Assembly (NCBI RefSeq): GCF_000371785.1
Contig: NZ_AQUI01000002.1
Span: 2,087,276 to 2,151,275, forward strand
Length of the DNA: 64,000 nucleotides
Direction: 5' to 3'
From: Actinopolyspora halophila DSM 43834
GTDB taxonomy: Bacteria; Actinomycetota; Actinomycetes; Mycobacteriales; Pseudonocardiaceae
The notes beneath the pieces were generated by a model that saw nothing but the letters and a program-made list of their open reading frames with translations, made no database searches and had not been told where the DNA came from. Shown piece after piece: positions 41,053 to 48,997 of this stretch (its first letter is position 1; the number at the start of each line of letters is the position of its first letter). The position numbers were made by a program, and so were the translations under genes.

Positions 41053-43119
41053 ATGGCCAGTCAGCGTAAGCGTGGCGGTGACCCCGCGGTCACCGGCGGC
41101 ACCACCTCGGAGTTCGGGTATCAGAAACCCAAAGGCCACTGGGGTTCCCGGCTGGCTCCCTACGCCCCGGAATGGGCGGGTGGCCTGACGCTGTGGCCGG
41201 TGGCGGCCGGAGCGCACCTGTGGTTCGCCTCGGCCGAGGCGATGCCCTGGGCCAGCTCGGGACTCACCCTGCTGGGCGCTGGGCTGACCGGGTTGACCTA
41301 CTACTGCTCCCGAGCACGGGCGGCACTGGTGCGCCAGTTCGCCACCGCCACGGTCGGGGTGACCGCCGCGTGGACCACTGCGGCCACCATCGCCGGGCCG
41401 TGGCAGACCCCGCTGCTGGAGCTGTGGGCATTCGGCGGCGGCGGTGTCGCGGTGGCCTGGAGCATCCACAAGGCACTCAAACGCGGCGGCGACTCCGACG
41501 AAGGGTCGGCGAACACCACCTCGGACCTGTTCGACAAGGTCAAACTCTCCGGTGTCAAACCGGGGAAGATGGAGGTGCAGCCGAACAAGGTCACCGGCCC
41601 GTTGCAGCTTCCCGCCGGAGAGGTCGACGTATCGGACGTGCAGAAGGCCTCGGACAAGATCGCGGCGATGCTGGGGCTGCGCAAGGGAGCGGTCCGCATC
41701 ACCGAGAACCCCGACGACGCCTCCAAGGCGACCATGACCGTGGTGGCCGAGGACGTGCTCAAGGACCCGCAGCAGTGGCCAGGGCCGTCCCACCCGGGTG
41801 AGTCCATCCTGAACCCGCTCGAGTTGGGAGTCTACGAGAACGCCGAGGTGGTGCGGCTGTGGCTGCCCGGGGACAAGTCCACCTCGCGCAACGCCACCCA
41901 CGTGCAGGTCAACGGGATGAACGGCTCCGGCAAGTCCGGAGGGTTCAAGCTGGCCGCCACCGAGATCCTCACCCGCCGCGACGTGGTGCTGATCGTGCTG
42001 GACCCGTCCAAAGGCGACCAGACCGTCAGCTTCCTGCAGGACTCGAAAGCACACCTGGTCACCGAGGCCGGACGGTGCAAGAAACTGCTCAAAAAGCTCC
42101 CGCAGGTAATCACCGACCGTGCCTCCCAACTCGGGCAGTGGGGCATGGACCAGTGGGAACCGGCAGCCTTCGACCAGCACGGGATGCCCTACGTGGTCCT
42201 CTGGATCGAGGAGGCCTCCAAGCTGCTCAAGGACGTCGACCAGTTCGACACCATCGCCCAGGAAGCCCGATCCGCGGGGATCTCGCTGGTCATCTCGCAG
42301 CAGAAGTCCAGCTTCCGGCAGATGAGCACCGACGTGCGCTCCCAACTCGGCGCGGCCCTGTGCTTCGGGGTGAAATCCGCCGAAGACGCCGGGTTTTCCC
42401 TGTCCGACGAAACCCTGGACGCCGGGGCACGGCCCGAGCAGTGGCAAAACCGCCGCCCGGGCTGCCTGTACCTGGAAGGTCCCGGCATCGACGAGGAGCT
42501 GTTCGCCACCCCGGCCCGTACCTACCTCCACTCAGATGAGGCCCTGGCCGCCGACATCGCCGAACACACCCCCGATGCCGCGGTGCTGGAACCGGCCACC
42601 GCCAAGACCCTCGGCCTGCCGGTCCACCCGCACCACGAGAACCACTCCAGCGAGCACAACACGACCGAGCAGGAAGGAGGAACAGTCGTGTCTCTGCACA
42701 GTCCCAGCCGCACAGCAGAGCCAGCCGACCACGACTCGGTCGAAACCGATCTCGAACAGCTTGACCAACTCGAAGACCACGACGAAGACGAAGCCGATGA
42801 GGACGTCATCGCCCTTCCGGAACCACACGAACCCGAACTGGAGGTCGACCCCGACGCCGAACTGCCCTCGGAAATCAACACCACCGCATTGCCCCAGCCG
42901 CGGCCGAGCCTGGCCGAAGCCCGCGCCAACCTGCACGACTGGATCGGTCGGCAAACCACCGTGTTCGGCCCCAAGGACGTGCCGACCGAGCTGCACGGCC
43001 GCGAGCGCTCCTGGGCCTCCCGCGAGCTCGCCCGCCTGGCCGACGACGGCGTGATCACCCCCGCCGACGAGACCGGCAGCTACCACCCATACCCCGACGA
43101 CGAGCAACACGCCGCGTAA
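41053..43119 (+). CDS. traB: TraB-like FtsK/SpoIIIE DNA translocase
   Basis: 688 aa. Two N-terminal membrane helices (about 35-100) anchor it. The ATPase has Walker A GMNGSGKSG (about 300), LIVLDPSKGDQ, Walker B YVVLWIEEASKLL (about 382) and the arginine-finger region ISQQKSSFRQM. A long acidic linker (about 545-620) precedes a C-terminal winged-helix domain (DWIGRQTTVFGPKDVP then LARLADDGVITPADE). In AICEs this single protein moves double-stranded DNA between hyphae. ATG 41053 is preferred over GTG 41044 because of the AAAGGAG spacing. Confidence 0.9.
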   Translation: MASQRKRGGDPAVTGGTTSEFGYQKPKGHWGSRLAPYAPEWAGGLTLWPVAAGAHLWFASAEAMPWASSGLTLLGAGLTGLTYYCSRARAALVRQFATATVGVTAAWTTAATIAGPWQTPLLELWAFGGGGVAVAWSIHKALKRGGDSDEGSANTTSDLFDKVKLSGVKPGKMEVQPNKVTGPLQLPAGEVDVSDVQKASDKIAAMLGLRKGAVRITENPDDASKATMTVVAEDVLKDPQQWPGPSHPGESILNPLELGVYENAEVVRLWLPGDKSTSRNATHVQVNGMNGSGKSGGFKLAATEILTRRDVVLIVLDPSKGDQTVSFLQDSKAHLVTEAGRCKKLLKKLPQVITDRASQLGQWGMDQWEPAAFDQHGMPYVVLWIEEASKLLKDVDQFDTIAQEARSAGISLVISQQKSSFRQMSTDVRSQLGAALCFGVKSAEDAGFSLSDETLDAGARPEQWQNRRPGCLYLEGPGIDEELFATPARTYLHSDEALAADIAEHTPDAAVLEPATAKTLGLPVHPHHENHSSEHNTTEQEGGTVVSLHSPSRTAEPADHDSVETDLEQLDQLEDHDEDEADEDVIALPEPHEPELEVDPDAELPSEINTTALPQPRPSLAEARANLHDWIGRQTTVFGPKDVPTELHGRERSWASRELARLADDGVITPADETGSYHPYPDDEQHAA

Positions 43120-43310
43120 CCACCCGCCGGGCGGTGGCTGTGTGCACAGCCTGCACAGCCACACACCCCGCCAGCCCGGCCCAACGCGCGAGCGCGCGCA
43201 CGCGCGCGAGGCCCCCTAGTTGATCATGCACACCCTATGCAGTGGCGGCACTGCACACCCCAGTGCATACACAAATAGTAATCAAACTGGTGACGGAAAG
43301 GAGTCCGATC
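43120..43310. promoter_or_regulatory. repeat-containing spacer between traB and ssb
   Basis: 190 bases with alternating GCGC steps (43188-43210), GCACACCC-type direct repeats around TGCAGTGGCGGCACTGCA (43235-43260) and a short AT-rich stretch (43265-43280) before the ssb start. pSVH1- and pSAM2-like elements keep their cis-acting transfer locus near traB, so this is a candidate; no TraB recognition octamers were identified by eye. Confidence 0.45.
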
Positions 43311-43730
43311 ATGCCGGGACTGCCCGAGGTGACCGTGGCCGGAACACTGACCGCCGACCCTGAGATCAAGTACTTCGACTCGGGCGTGTGCGTCGCCAAC
43401 TTCACCGTGGCGGCCAACGATCGACGTTTCGACAAAGACCAAGGTCAGTGGGTAGACGCTTCGGCCACGTTCCTGCGCTGCCAGATCTGGCGCCAGGAGG
43501 CCGAGCACGTCGTCGAATCGCTGTCGAAGGGCAACCGCGTGCTGGTCACCGGAGCACTCAAACAGCGCTCGTGGGAGACCGAGCACGGCGAGAAACGCAC
43601 CGTCATGGAACTGGCCGTGACCGAGATCGGCCCCAGCCTGAAGTTCGCCACCGCGGCCGTGCGCAAAGCCACCCGCGAGGCGGCTGCCGGTGAGCCTGCG
43701 GGGCAGCCAGCCGGACCGCCCCCGTTCTGA
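43311..43730 (+). CDS. ssb: single-stranded DNA-binding protein
   Basis: 139 aa, ATG 43311 after GGAAAGGAG. OB-fold pattern: EVTVAGTLTADPEIKYF, VANFTVAANDRRFD, FLRCQIWRQEAEHVVESLSKG and RVLVTGALKQRSWE. The C-terminus is short and ends PPF, with the conserved acidic tip (DDIPF) missing, so it may not recruit the host's partners. Probably protects single-stranded AICE intermediates during replication. Confidence 0.9.
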   Translation: MPGLPEVTVAGTLTADPEIKYFDSGVCVANFTVAANDRRFDKDQGQWVDASATFLRCQIWRQEAEHVVESLSKGNRVLVTGALKQRSWETEHGEKRTVMELAVTEIGPSLKFATAAVRKATREAAAGEPAGQPAGPPPF

Positions 43731-43818
43731 CCCCCGGATTTGTACAGCCCGGCCAGGCCCAGCCCTGACAAGCAACGGCCTGGCCGGGTTCCCACTCCCG
43801 AATGGAAGGGAAGTTCTC

Positions 43819-44424
43819 ATGTTGCCAGATATCGCCCTGACACTGGGCACCGCCGGATGGGCCACGGCCGCCACCACGCTGGCCTGGCGCTACCGCACTC
43901 GACTGCACACCGATTCGCTGACCGGGCTCGGCAATCGGGCGGCTCTGTTTCGCGCTTCCCGGTGGGCACGGCTGCACCGGGGCACCGTTGGGCTGCTCAT
44001 GGTCGATCTCGACCGGTTCAAGAGCCTCAACGACACCCACGGACACGACTTCGGCAACCGTGTGCTGGCAGCCGTCGCCTCCCGACTGGCTGAGCACACC
44101 CGAGGTGGCGAGCGTGCGGTGCGACTGCACGGCGATGAGTTCGCCGTCTGGCTCGGAAAGATCCCGAACGCCAGCCGTGCTGAGGATCGCGCCGACGAAC
44201 TCGCCCAAGCCTTGGCCGAGCCGCTCTGGATCGACGGGCACCGGATGAGCGTGCTCGGCAGCGTCGGTCTGGCCACCGCCCGGGCAGGCACCCCGCCCTC
44301 CGAGCTGCTGGCCCAGGCCGATGCGCACATGTACCAGGTCAAAGCCGCTAACCGCCTCACAGTGTTGCCCACCCACTCGACCCGCCCCCGCGATCAGCAC
44401 CCCCACGGAGGTAACGCCGCATGA
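43819..44424 (+). CDS. GGDEF-domain protein
   Basis: 201 aa. One short hydrophobic N-terminus (ALTLGTAGWATAATTLAW) precedes a single GGDEF domain: DSLTGLGNRAALF (32-44), MVDLDRFKSLNDTHGHDFGN (61-80) and the active-site loop RLHGDEFAVWL with HGDEF in place of GGDEF (104-108). It lacks a partner sensory domain. If active it would make cyclic di-GMP, which controls development in actinomycetes. It overlaps the methyltransferase gene by four bases. Confidence 0.8.
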   Translation: MLPDIALTLGTAGWATAATTLAWRYRTRLHTDSLTGLGNRAALFRASRWARLHRGTVGLLMVDLDRFKSLNDTHGHDFGNRVLAAVASRLAEHTRGGERAVRLHGDEFAVWLGKIPNASRAEDRADELAQALAEPLWIDGHRMSVLGSVGLATARAGTPPSELLAQADAHMYQVKAANRLTVLPTHSTRPRDQHPHGGNAA

Positions 44425-45161
44425 GCTTGTCCGTGTTGTCGCTGTTCGCCGGTATCGGCGGGCTCGACCTGGGGCTGCAGCGCGCGGGCATGCGCATCGC
44501 CGCCCAGGTCGAACGCGACCCCTGGTGCCGCACCGTCCTCGAAACCCACTTCCCGGAGGCCGACCGCCATGACGACGTCCGCACCACACCCACCTGGTGG
44601 CAGTCCCGACCCCGCCCCGCGATCGACGTGGTCGCCGGCGGATTCCCCTGCCAACCCTTCAGCACCGCCGGAACACACCAGGGAACCCGCGACCAACGCT
44701 GGGGATGGCCCTGGATGGCCGACGTGCTTCGCCTGGTTCGACCCCGCTACGTCCTCGTGGAAAACGTCCCAGCTCTCCTTGCTGACACCGACGCCTTCGG
44801 CACCATCCTCGCCGACCTGGCCCAGCTCGGGTTCGATGCACAGTGGTCACTGCTATCAGCGTGCTCCCTGGGTGCCCCACACACACGGCAACGCCTGTTC
44901 CTACTGGCCCACCCCGCGAGCCTCGGACGCGGGCCGCGGTGGAGTGCTCGGACGCAACCGACACCAATGGAACCTCACCGACGCCGTACGCCACCGCGAA
45001 GGACCTGGGCCACTGAATCCCGCCCTCGTGGAGTGGCTTATGGGGTTCCCGCAGGGATGGACCGACGCCAAGCACTCGGAAACGCCGTCCTACCCCAAGC
45101 AGGCGAACACCTCGCACAACTCATCCACCACCACGAACACCAGCAGGTGAGCACCGCATGA
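44421..45161 (+). CDS. C5-cytosine DNA methyltransferase with probable compensating frameshifts
   Basis: 246 aa as one open frame. Motif I FAGIGGLDLGLQRAG, motif IV GGFPCQPFSTAG, motif VI VLVENVPALL and motif VIII APHTRQRLFLLA are in order; motif IX/X QALGNAVLPQAGEHLAQL closes it. Between about 44905 and 45063 the conserved sense lies in the +1 frame instead (WPTPRASDAGRGG, then LNPALVEWLMGFPQGWTD). Two small indels would explain this. The recognition region is therefore scrambled and the protein may be inactive or altered in specificity. Confidence 0.75.
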   Translation: MSLSVLSLFAGIGGLDLGLQRAGMRIAAQVERDPWCRTVLETHFPEADRHDDVRTTPTWWQSRPRPAIDVVAGGFPCQPFSTAGTHQGTRDQRWGWPWMADVLRLVRPRYVLVENVPALLADTDAFGTILADLAQLGFDAQWSLLSACSLGAPHTRQRLFLLAHPASLGRGPRWSARTQPTPMEPHRRRTPPRRTWATESRPRGVAYGVPAGMDRRQALGNAVLPQAGEHLAQLIHHHEHQQVSTA

Positions 45162-45217
45162 AGCCCACCCGCCCGCATGCCGTACCCGCACAGCCGTGTT
45201 CACGGAGGTGAACCGCA

Positions 45218-46420
45218 GTGAGCAGTCCCTACGACGTGGCCTGTTGGCTGGCCTGGCACGACTTCGCCGTGTTCCCGCTACGGCCGCACGGTAAGCGCCC
45301 GTTCGGCAACTGCCGTGCCTGCGGAAACGGCCGGTGCACACCCCACGAATGCCCGTGTCTGACGAACGAGCGACCTTGCCACGGCCTGTTGGCTGCCACC
45401 ACCGATCCCGGGCAGGTCGCACGGTGGTGGCGCTACGCCCCGAAAGCCAACGTCGGCATCCACACCGGACGTTCCGGGCTGGTGGTACTCGACCTCGACC
45501 GCAAACCCGGACCACCCGCACCGGCCGCCCGTGACGTGCCCACACCGGTCACTGACGGGCTGCAAGCCCTGCACGCGATCACGGCCGCCGAGCAGGTGCC
45601 CTGGCCGGACACGCTGACCGTGCGCACCCCCAGCGAGGGCAGGCACCTCTACTTCCGGTGCCCCGAAGGTCTGTCGGTTTCCAGTGACGCAAGCGGGCGG
45701 ATGGGGCACCAGATCGACATCCGTGCCGAAGGTGGCTACGTGGTCGCTCCCGAGTGCGAGATCCACGCCCCACCCGAAGACAGAGAGGGCACCTACCAAC
45801 GCTGCTCGCACACCACCGGCATGGCCGAACTGCCTGACTGGCTGCGCAACCGGGTGCTGCCCCCACAGCCCGCCGAACCCGCACCCCGGCAGGCTCCCAA
45901 CCTCCCCGCGGTCCTGCTGGGACGGCACACCGCCACCTACTGGCGCCGCATCTGGCACGACGAACTCGACAAGGTCGAAACCCGCCAGGGGGAGCGGTGG
46001 CGCCTGCTCTACGCCGCCGCCCGCAGGCTGGCCAACCTCGCCACCCACGACCAAGCCCCCTGGGGCGAAACCGAGGCCACCGAAGCACTGCTGGCCGCCG
46101 CGCTGCGACGCCGACAACACACCGGCAAACCCACCGAGGAAGCCATTGCCCGTCGCAACATCACCCGCGGATGGCAACGCGGCACCCGAGACACCCCCGA
46201 CAGCCTGCGCGGACTCGGTCGTGCCAGCTCTTCCAGCCGGGCTGAGACACCAGCCGAACCTTCCCGAGGAGGCACAGGCCAACTCAGGAAGCAATCGAGC
46301 GGGGCGTGCGGACAGCTGAGCGGCTCCACAACGGACACCGCCGGAAGGGGCGGGGCATCGACCCAACAGCCGAACACGCCGCCCGCAGGCCAACACAGCC
46401 CCCACGAGGGGGCCGCGTGA
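45218..46420 (+). CDS. bifunctional DNA primase/polymerase (Prim-Pol)
   Basis: 400 aa. N-terminal AEP-type domain: ACWLAWHDFAVFPLRPHGKR, then a Cys/His-rich stretch (CRACGNGRCTPHECPCL), LVVLDLDRK (metal-binding Asp pair), GRHLYFRCP and IDIRAEGGYVVAPECEI. The C-terminal half is helical with a disordered tail. It primes and copies the AICE during replication, one of the three AICE replication types. Coupled (GTGA) to the DUF3987 gene. Confidence 0.87.
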   Translation: MSSPYDVACWLAWHDFAVFPLRPHGKRPFGNCRACGNGRCTPHECPCLTNERPCHGLLAATTDPGQVARWWRYAPKANVGIHTGRSGLVVLDLDRKPGPPAPAARDVPTPVTDGLQALHAITAAEQVPWPDTLTVRTPSEGRHLYFRCPEGLSVSSDASGRMGHQIDIRAEGGYVVAPECEIHAPPEDREGTYQRCSHTTGMAELPDWLRNRVLPPQPAEPAPRQAPNLPAVLLGRHTATYWRRIWHDELDKVETRQGERWRLLYAAARRLANLATHDQAPWGETEATEALLAAALRRRQHTGKPTEEAIARRNITRGWQRGTRDTPDSLRGLGRASSSSRAETPAEPSRGGTGQLRKQSSGACGQLSGSTTDTAGRGGASTQQPNTPPAGQHSPHEGAA

Positions 46421-48051
46421 GCCTGCCACAACCCCAAACCCCCGGGCTGGGGCGCATCCAACGTCCCAGCCCGGTAGCCAAACCCGACAAGGACACCACC
46501 ACGACCATGCCCACACATCTCACCGCCATCCCCACCCCCACCGAGCCCGACTACACCCAGAACCCCACCCGCTCCGCCGCGGGTTGGGAGCCTCCGATCC
46601 CGTTGGACAGTTCCGGACAGCTCCCGGCGTTTCCGTCGCGGGCACTTCCGGGCTGGCTTGCCGACATGGTCGAGGCGGTGGCCGAGTTCACTCAGACTCC
46701 GGCGGATCTGGCCGGGTGTGTGGCCCTGGCGAGCGTGTCCACGGCCATCGCCGGACGCTCCACGGTGCACATCCGACCCGGTTATGTCGAACCGACGAAC
46801 CTGTTCCTACTGGGAGCCCTGCCACCCGGTTCGCGGAAATCGGATGTGTTCCGCACGATGACCGGACCACTGCGCACGGTCGAAGAACACATGCGCGAGC
46901 AGGCCATCCCGCGTATCGAGGCCGCCCAGTTGTCCAAACGTATCGCCGAACGCGAGGCCAAGGCCGCCGAGGAGAACGCCACCACCGAGGACCCGTCGTC
47001 GGTGGAGGAAGCCACCAACGCTGCGCTGAAGGCCCAGGAGATCGTCGTGCCCGCCAAGCCCAAGCTCATGGTCAACGACATCACCCCGGAGAAGGCCACC
47101 ACCCGGTTGGTCGAGCAAGGCGGGAGGTTGGCCGTGCTCGCCCCGGAAGGCGGCATCATCGCCATCATCGCCGGCCGCTACTCCGGCACACCGAACTTCG
47201 ACGTTTTCCTGTCCGGTCACGCCGGAGAAGCTCTCGACTCCGACCGGCAATCCCGCGACGAGGTCCGCGTCGAACGCGCTCACCTCACCCTCGGGTTGGT
47301 GGTGCAGCCGGTCGTGCTGAAAAACCTCGCCAAGATCCAGGACGCCCGCGACAAGGGGCTGCTCGGGCGGTTCCTGTACTCGCTGCCCACCCCCACGCTG
47401 GGATTCCGCGACGTACGGGCCGCAAAACCCATCCCCGACGAGGTCGCCACCGCCTACGACACCCGCCTGCGGATGCTGGCCCACCACTACGCCGACCTGG
47501 ACAAACCCGCCGGGTTCACGTTCAGTGCCGACGCCGACGCGGCCATGCTCGATCTGGAAGCCGAGATCGAACCCACCATGCGCCCCGGTGCTGCCTACGC
47601 GCACATGACCGACTGGGTGGGCAAGTACGCCGGAGCGACCGCACGCCTGGCGGGCAACATCCACGCCGCCACACACCTGGACAAAGCCGCCGACCACCCG
47701 GTCACTGGCGAGACCTTCACCGCCGCGCGCCAGCTCGGGAACTACTTCCTCGCTCACGCCACCGCTGCCTACGACCAGATGGGCACCAACACCGACCTCG
47801 ACGACGCCAGCGTAATCCTCGACTGGATCCAGCGCACCCAGCCGTCCCACTTCACCCGCCGCGACATCCACGCCGCCCACCGGCGGCGGTTCGCTACCGC
47901 CGCGGCCATCGACCCCGCGCTGGACATCCTCGAGGAACGAGGCCATATCGCCCGCGCGGCCGAACCCGAACAACGCGGCCCCGGCAGACCCCGTGTCGCC
48001 ACCTACTGGCCCCACCCGCTCTACCGGCAGCCCGACGACCGACCGAGCTGA
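46417..48051 (+). CDS. DUF3987 family replication/helicase-like protein
   Basis: 544 aa. An N-terminal GSRKS (in LGALPPGSRKSDVFRTMTG) is the phosphate loop. LAVLAPEGGIIAIIAG, VERAHLTLGLVVQPVVLKNL and the following RFLYSLP are typical of DUF3987 proteins. The C-terminus has a winged-helix stretch (SHFTRRDIHAAHRRRF). It accompanies Prim-Pol and probably unwinds or initiates. GTG 46417 overlaps the upstream stop; ATG 46507 is a later alternative. Confidence 0.8.
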   Translation: MSLPQPQTPGLGRIQRPSPVAKPDKDTTTTMPTHLTAIPTPTEPDYTQNPTRSAAGWEPPIPLDSSGQLPAFPSRALPGWLADMVEAVAEFTQTPADLAGCVALASVSTAIAGRSTVHIRPGYVEPTNLFLLGALPPGSRKSDVFRTMTGPLRTVEEHMREQAIPRIEAAQLSKRIAEREAKAAEENATTEDPSSVEEATNAALKAQEIVVPAKPKLMVNDITPEKATTRLVEQGGRLAVLAPEGGIIAIIAGRYSGTPNFDVFLSGHAGEALDSDRQSRDEVRVERAHLTLGLVVQPVVLKNLAKIQDARDKGLLGRFLYSLPTPTLGFRDVRAAKPIPDEVATAYDTRLRMLAHHYADLDKPAGFTFSADADAAMLDLEAEIEPTMRPGAAYAHMTDWVGKYAGATARLAGNIHAATHLDKAADHPVTGETFTAARQLGNYFLAHATAAYDQMGTNTDLDDASVILDWIQRTQPSHFTRRDIHAAHRRRFATAAAIDPALDILEERGHIARAAEPEQRGPGRPRVATYWPHPLYRQPDDRPS

Positions 48052-48055
48052 CCCC

Positions 48056-48334
48056 GTACACAAAAAACACACAATCCACACAACCACCGAAGTCGGCGAA
48101 CTTCGCAGGTCACAGAGCCAAATCACATCCCGTGGGCGTGTACACAAAAAAGACACACAACGACACAAAATTCCGCCCAGGTCACAGCGCCGCCGTCGCA
48201 ACGCTCTCACCAGCACAGAATTTTGTGTACTTCTGTGGACGTTTTGTGTACGCGCCCCACTGCCACCAATGAGCCGCTGAACAGCGAAAACGATGCTCGG
48301 GACGAATTTTGTGGATTCTGTGGATTTTGTGTAC
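48056..48334. other. candidate AICE replication origin (inverted iteron array)
   Basis: GTACACAAAA occurs at 48056 and 48140, and its reverse complement TTTTGTGTAC at 48221, 48242 and 48325. Smaller words (CACACAA, TTCTGTGGA, GTGGATT) fill the space. The array is AT-richer than its surroundings, lies just after the Prim-Pol and DUF3987 genes, and is in the only long gap of the operon (48052-48368). No coding sense is seen in it. Confidence 0.65.
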
Positions 48335-48368
48335 ACCCCCGCGCGTGCTCACCGACCGGGAGACACCT

Positions 48369-48785
48369 GTGCCCGAACGCCGCTACCGGACGAGCCTCGA
48401 CTGCTACGACCCGAACGCCGAACGCCACCCGATCCCGACGTACCCGTGGAAACGGGCACCGGTGCACCTGGTCACCCGCCGCCAGCTCCGCGAGGCCGGA
48501 CTCTGCCCCGGCGGGCACCCGCCAGTTGCCCAGTGCCTGCGGCCCCGCAAGCGCCGCCCCACCGAACCGCTCCGAGCCTGGCTCTACGACGGGCGACTGG
48601 CCACCGAGAAACGCGCTCCCAGCCCCGCCCAACTGGCCGCCGTATCGGCCATGAACCGCGCACACCGCATCTGCGACACCTGCCGACGCGACGTCGGCTA
48701 CCGGATCCCGACCACCCCACCACTGCGGGGCGAATGCCTCGACTGCCACGAGATCCGCACCCGCCCCCACCAGGCAGCAGCCTGA
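48369..48785 (+). CDS. RRQRL-motif zinc-binding protein
   Basis: 138 aa, GTG 48369 after GGGAGA. It contains HLVTRRQLREAGLCPGG (the RRQ motif region), QCLRPRKRRPTEPLRAW, and a C-terminal zinc-ribbon-like pair CDTC and CLDC about 20 residues apart. This family is recurrent in AICEs, between the replication genes and xis, but its role is unknown. Ends 17 bases before xis. Confidence 0.72.
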   Translation: MPERRYRTSLDCYDPNAERHPIPTYPWKRAPVHLVTRRQLREAGLCPGGHPPVAQCLRPRKRRPTEPLRAWLYDGRLATEKRAPSPAQLAAVSAMNRAHRICDTCRRDVGYRIPTTPPLRGECLDCHEIRTRPHQAAA

Positions 48786-48802
48786 CCGGAAAGGAGACAC
48801 CC

Positions 48803-48997
48803 ATGCCCAAACGCAGCGGCACCTGGATGACCGTCACCGAATTCTGCGAGGAGATGAGCGTCTCCCGCTCGACCTTCGACGACTGGCGTGCCAAGAACCG
48901 CGCTCCCAAGTGCGTCCGACTGCCCAACGGATCACTGCGCATCCGCCGCACCGACTTCGACAACTGGCTCGAGACCCTGGAGGACGACGCCGCATGA
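48803..48997 (+). CDS. xis: excisionase (Xis), MerR-like HTH
   Basis: 64 aa. It has the winged HTH WMTVTEFCEEMSVSRSTFDDWR then LRIRRTDFDNWL, typical of small recombination-direction factors. It bends DNA at att and favours excision. AAAGGAGA precedes the ATG, and the stop overlaps the int start by four bases. Confidence 0.87.
   Translation: MPKRSGTWMTVTEFCEEMSVSRSTFDDWRAKNRAPKCVRLPNGSLRIRRTDFDNWLETLEDDAA

Noticed and set aside
44569-45150. Separate gene in the +1 frame of the methyltransferase
   Set aside because: Only its middle part (about 44905-45063) has conserved sense, which belongs to the methyltransferase; treated as a frameshifted part instead.
46584-48272. 562-codon plus-strand frame overlapping the DUF3987 gene
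   Set aside because: Arg/His/Gly-rich shadow; the frame 46417-48051 carries the conserved protein.
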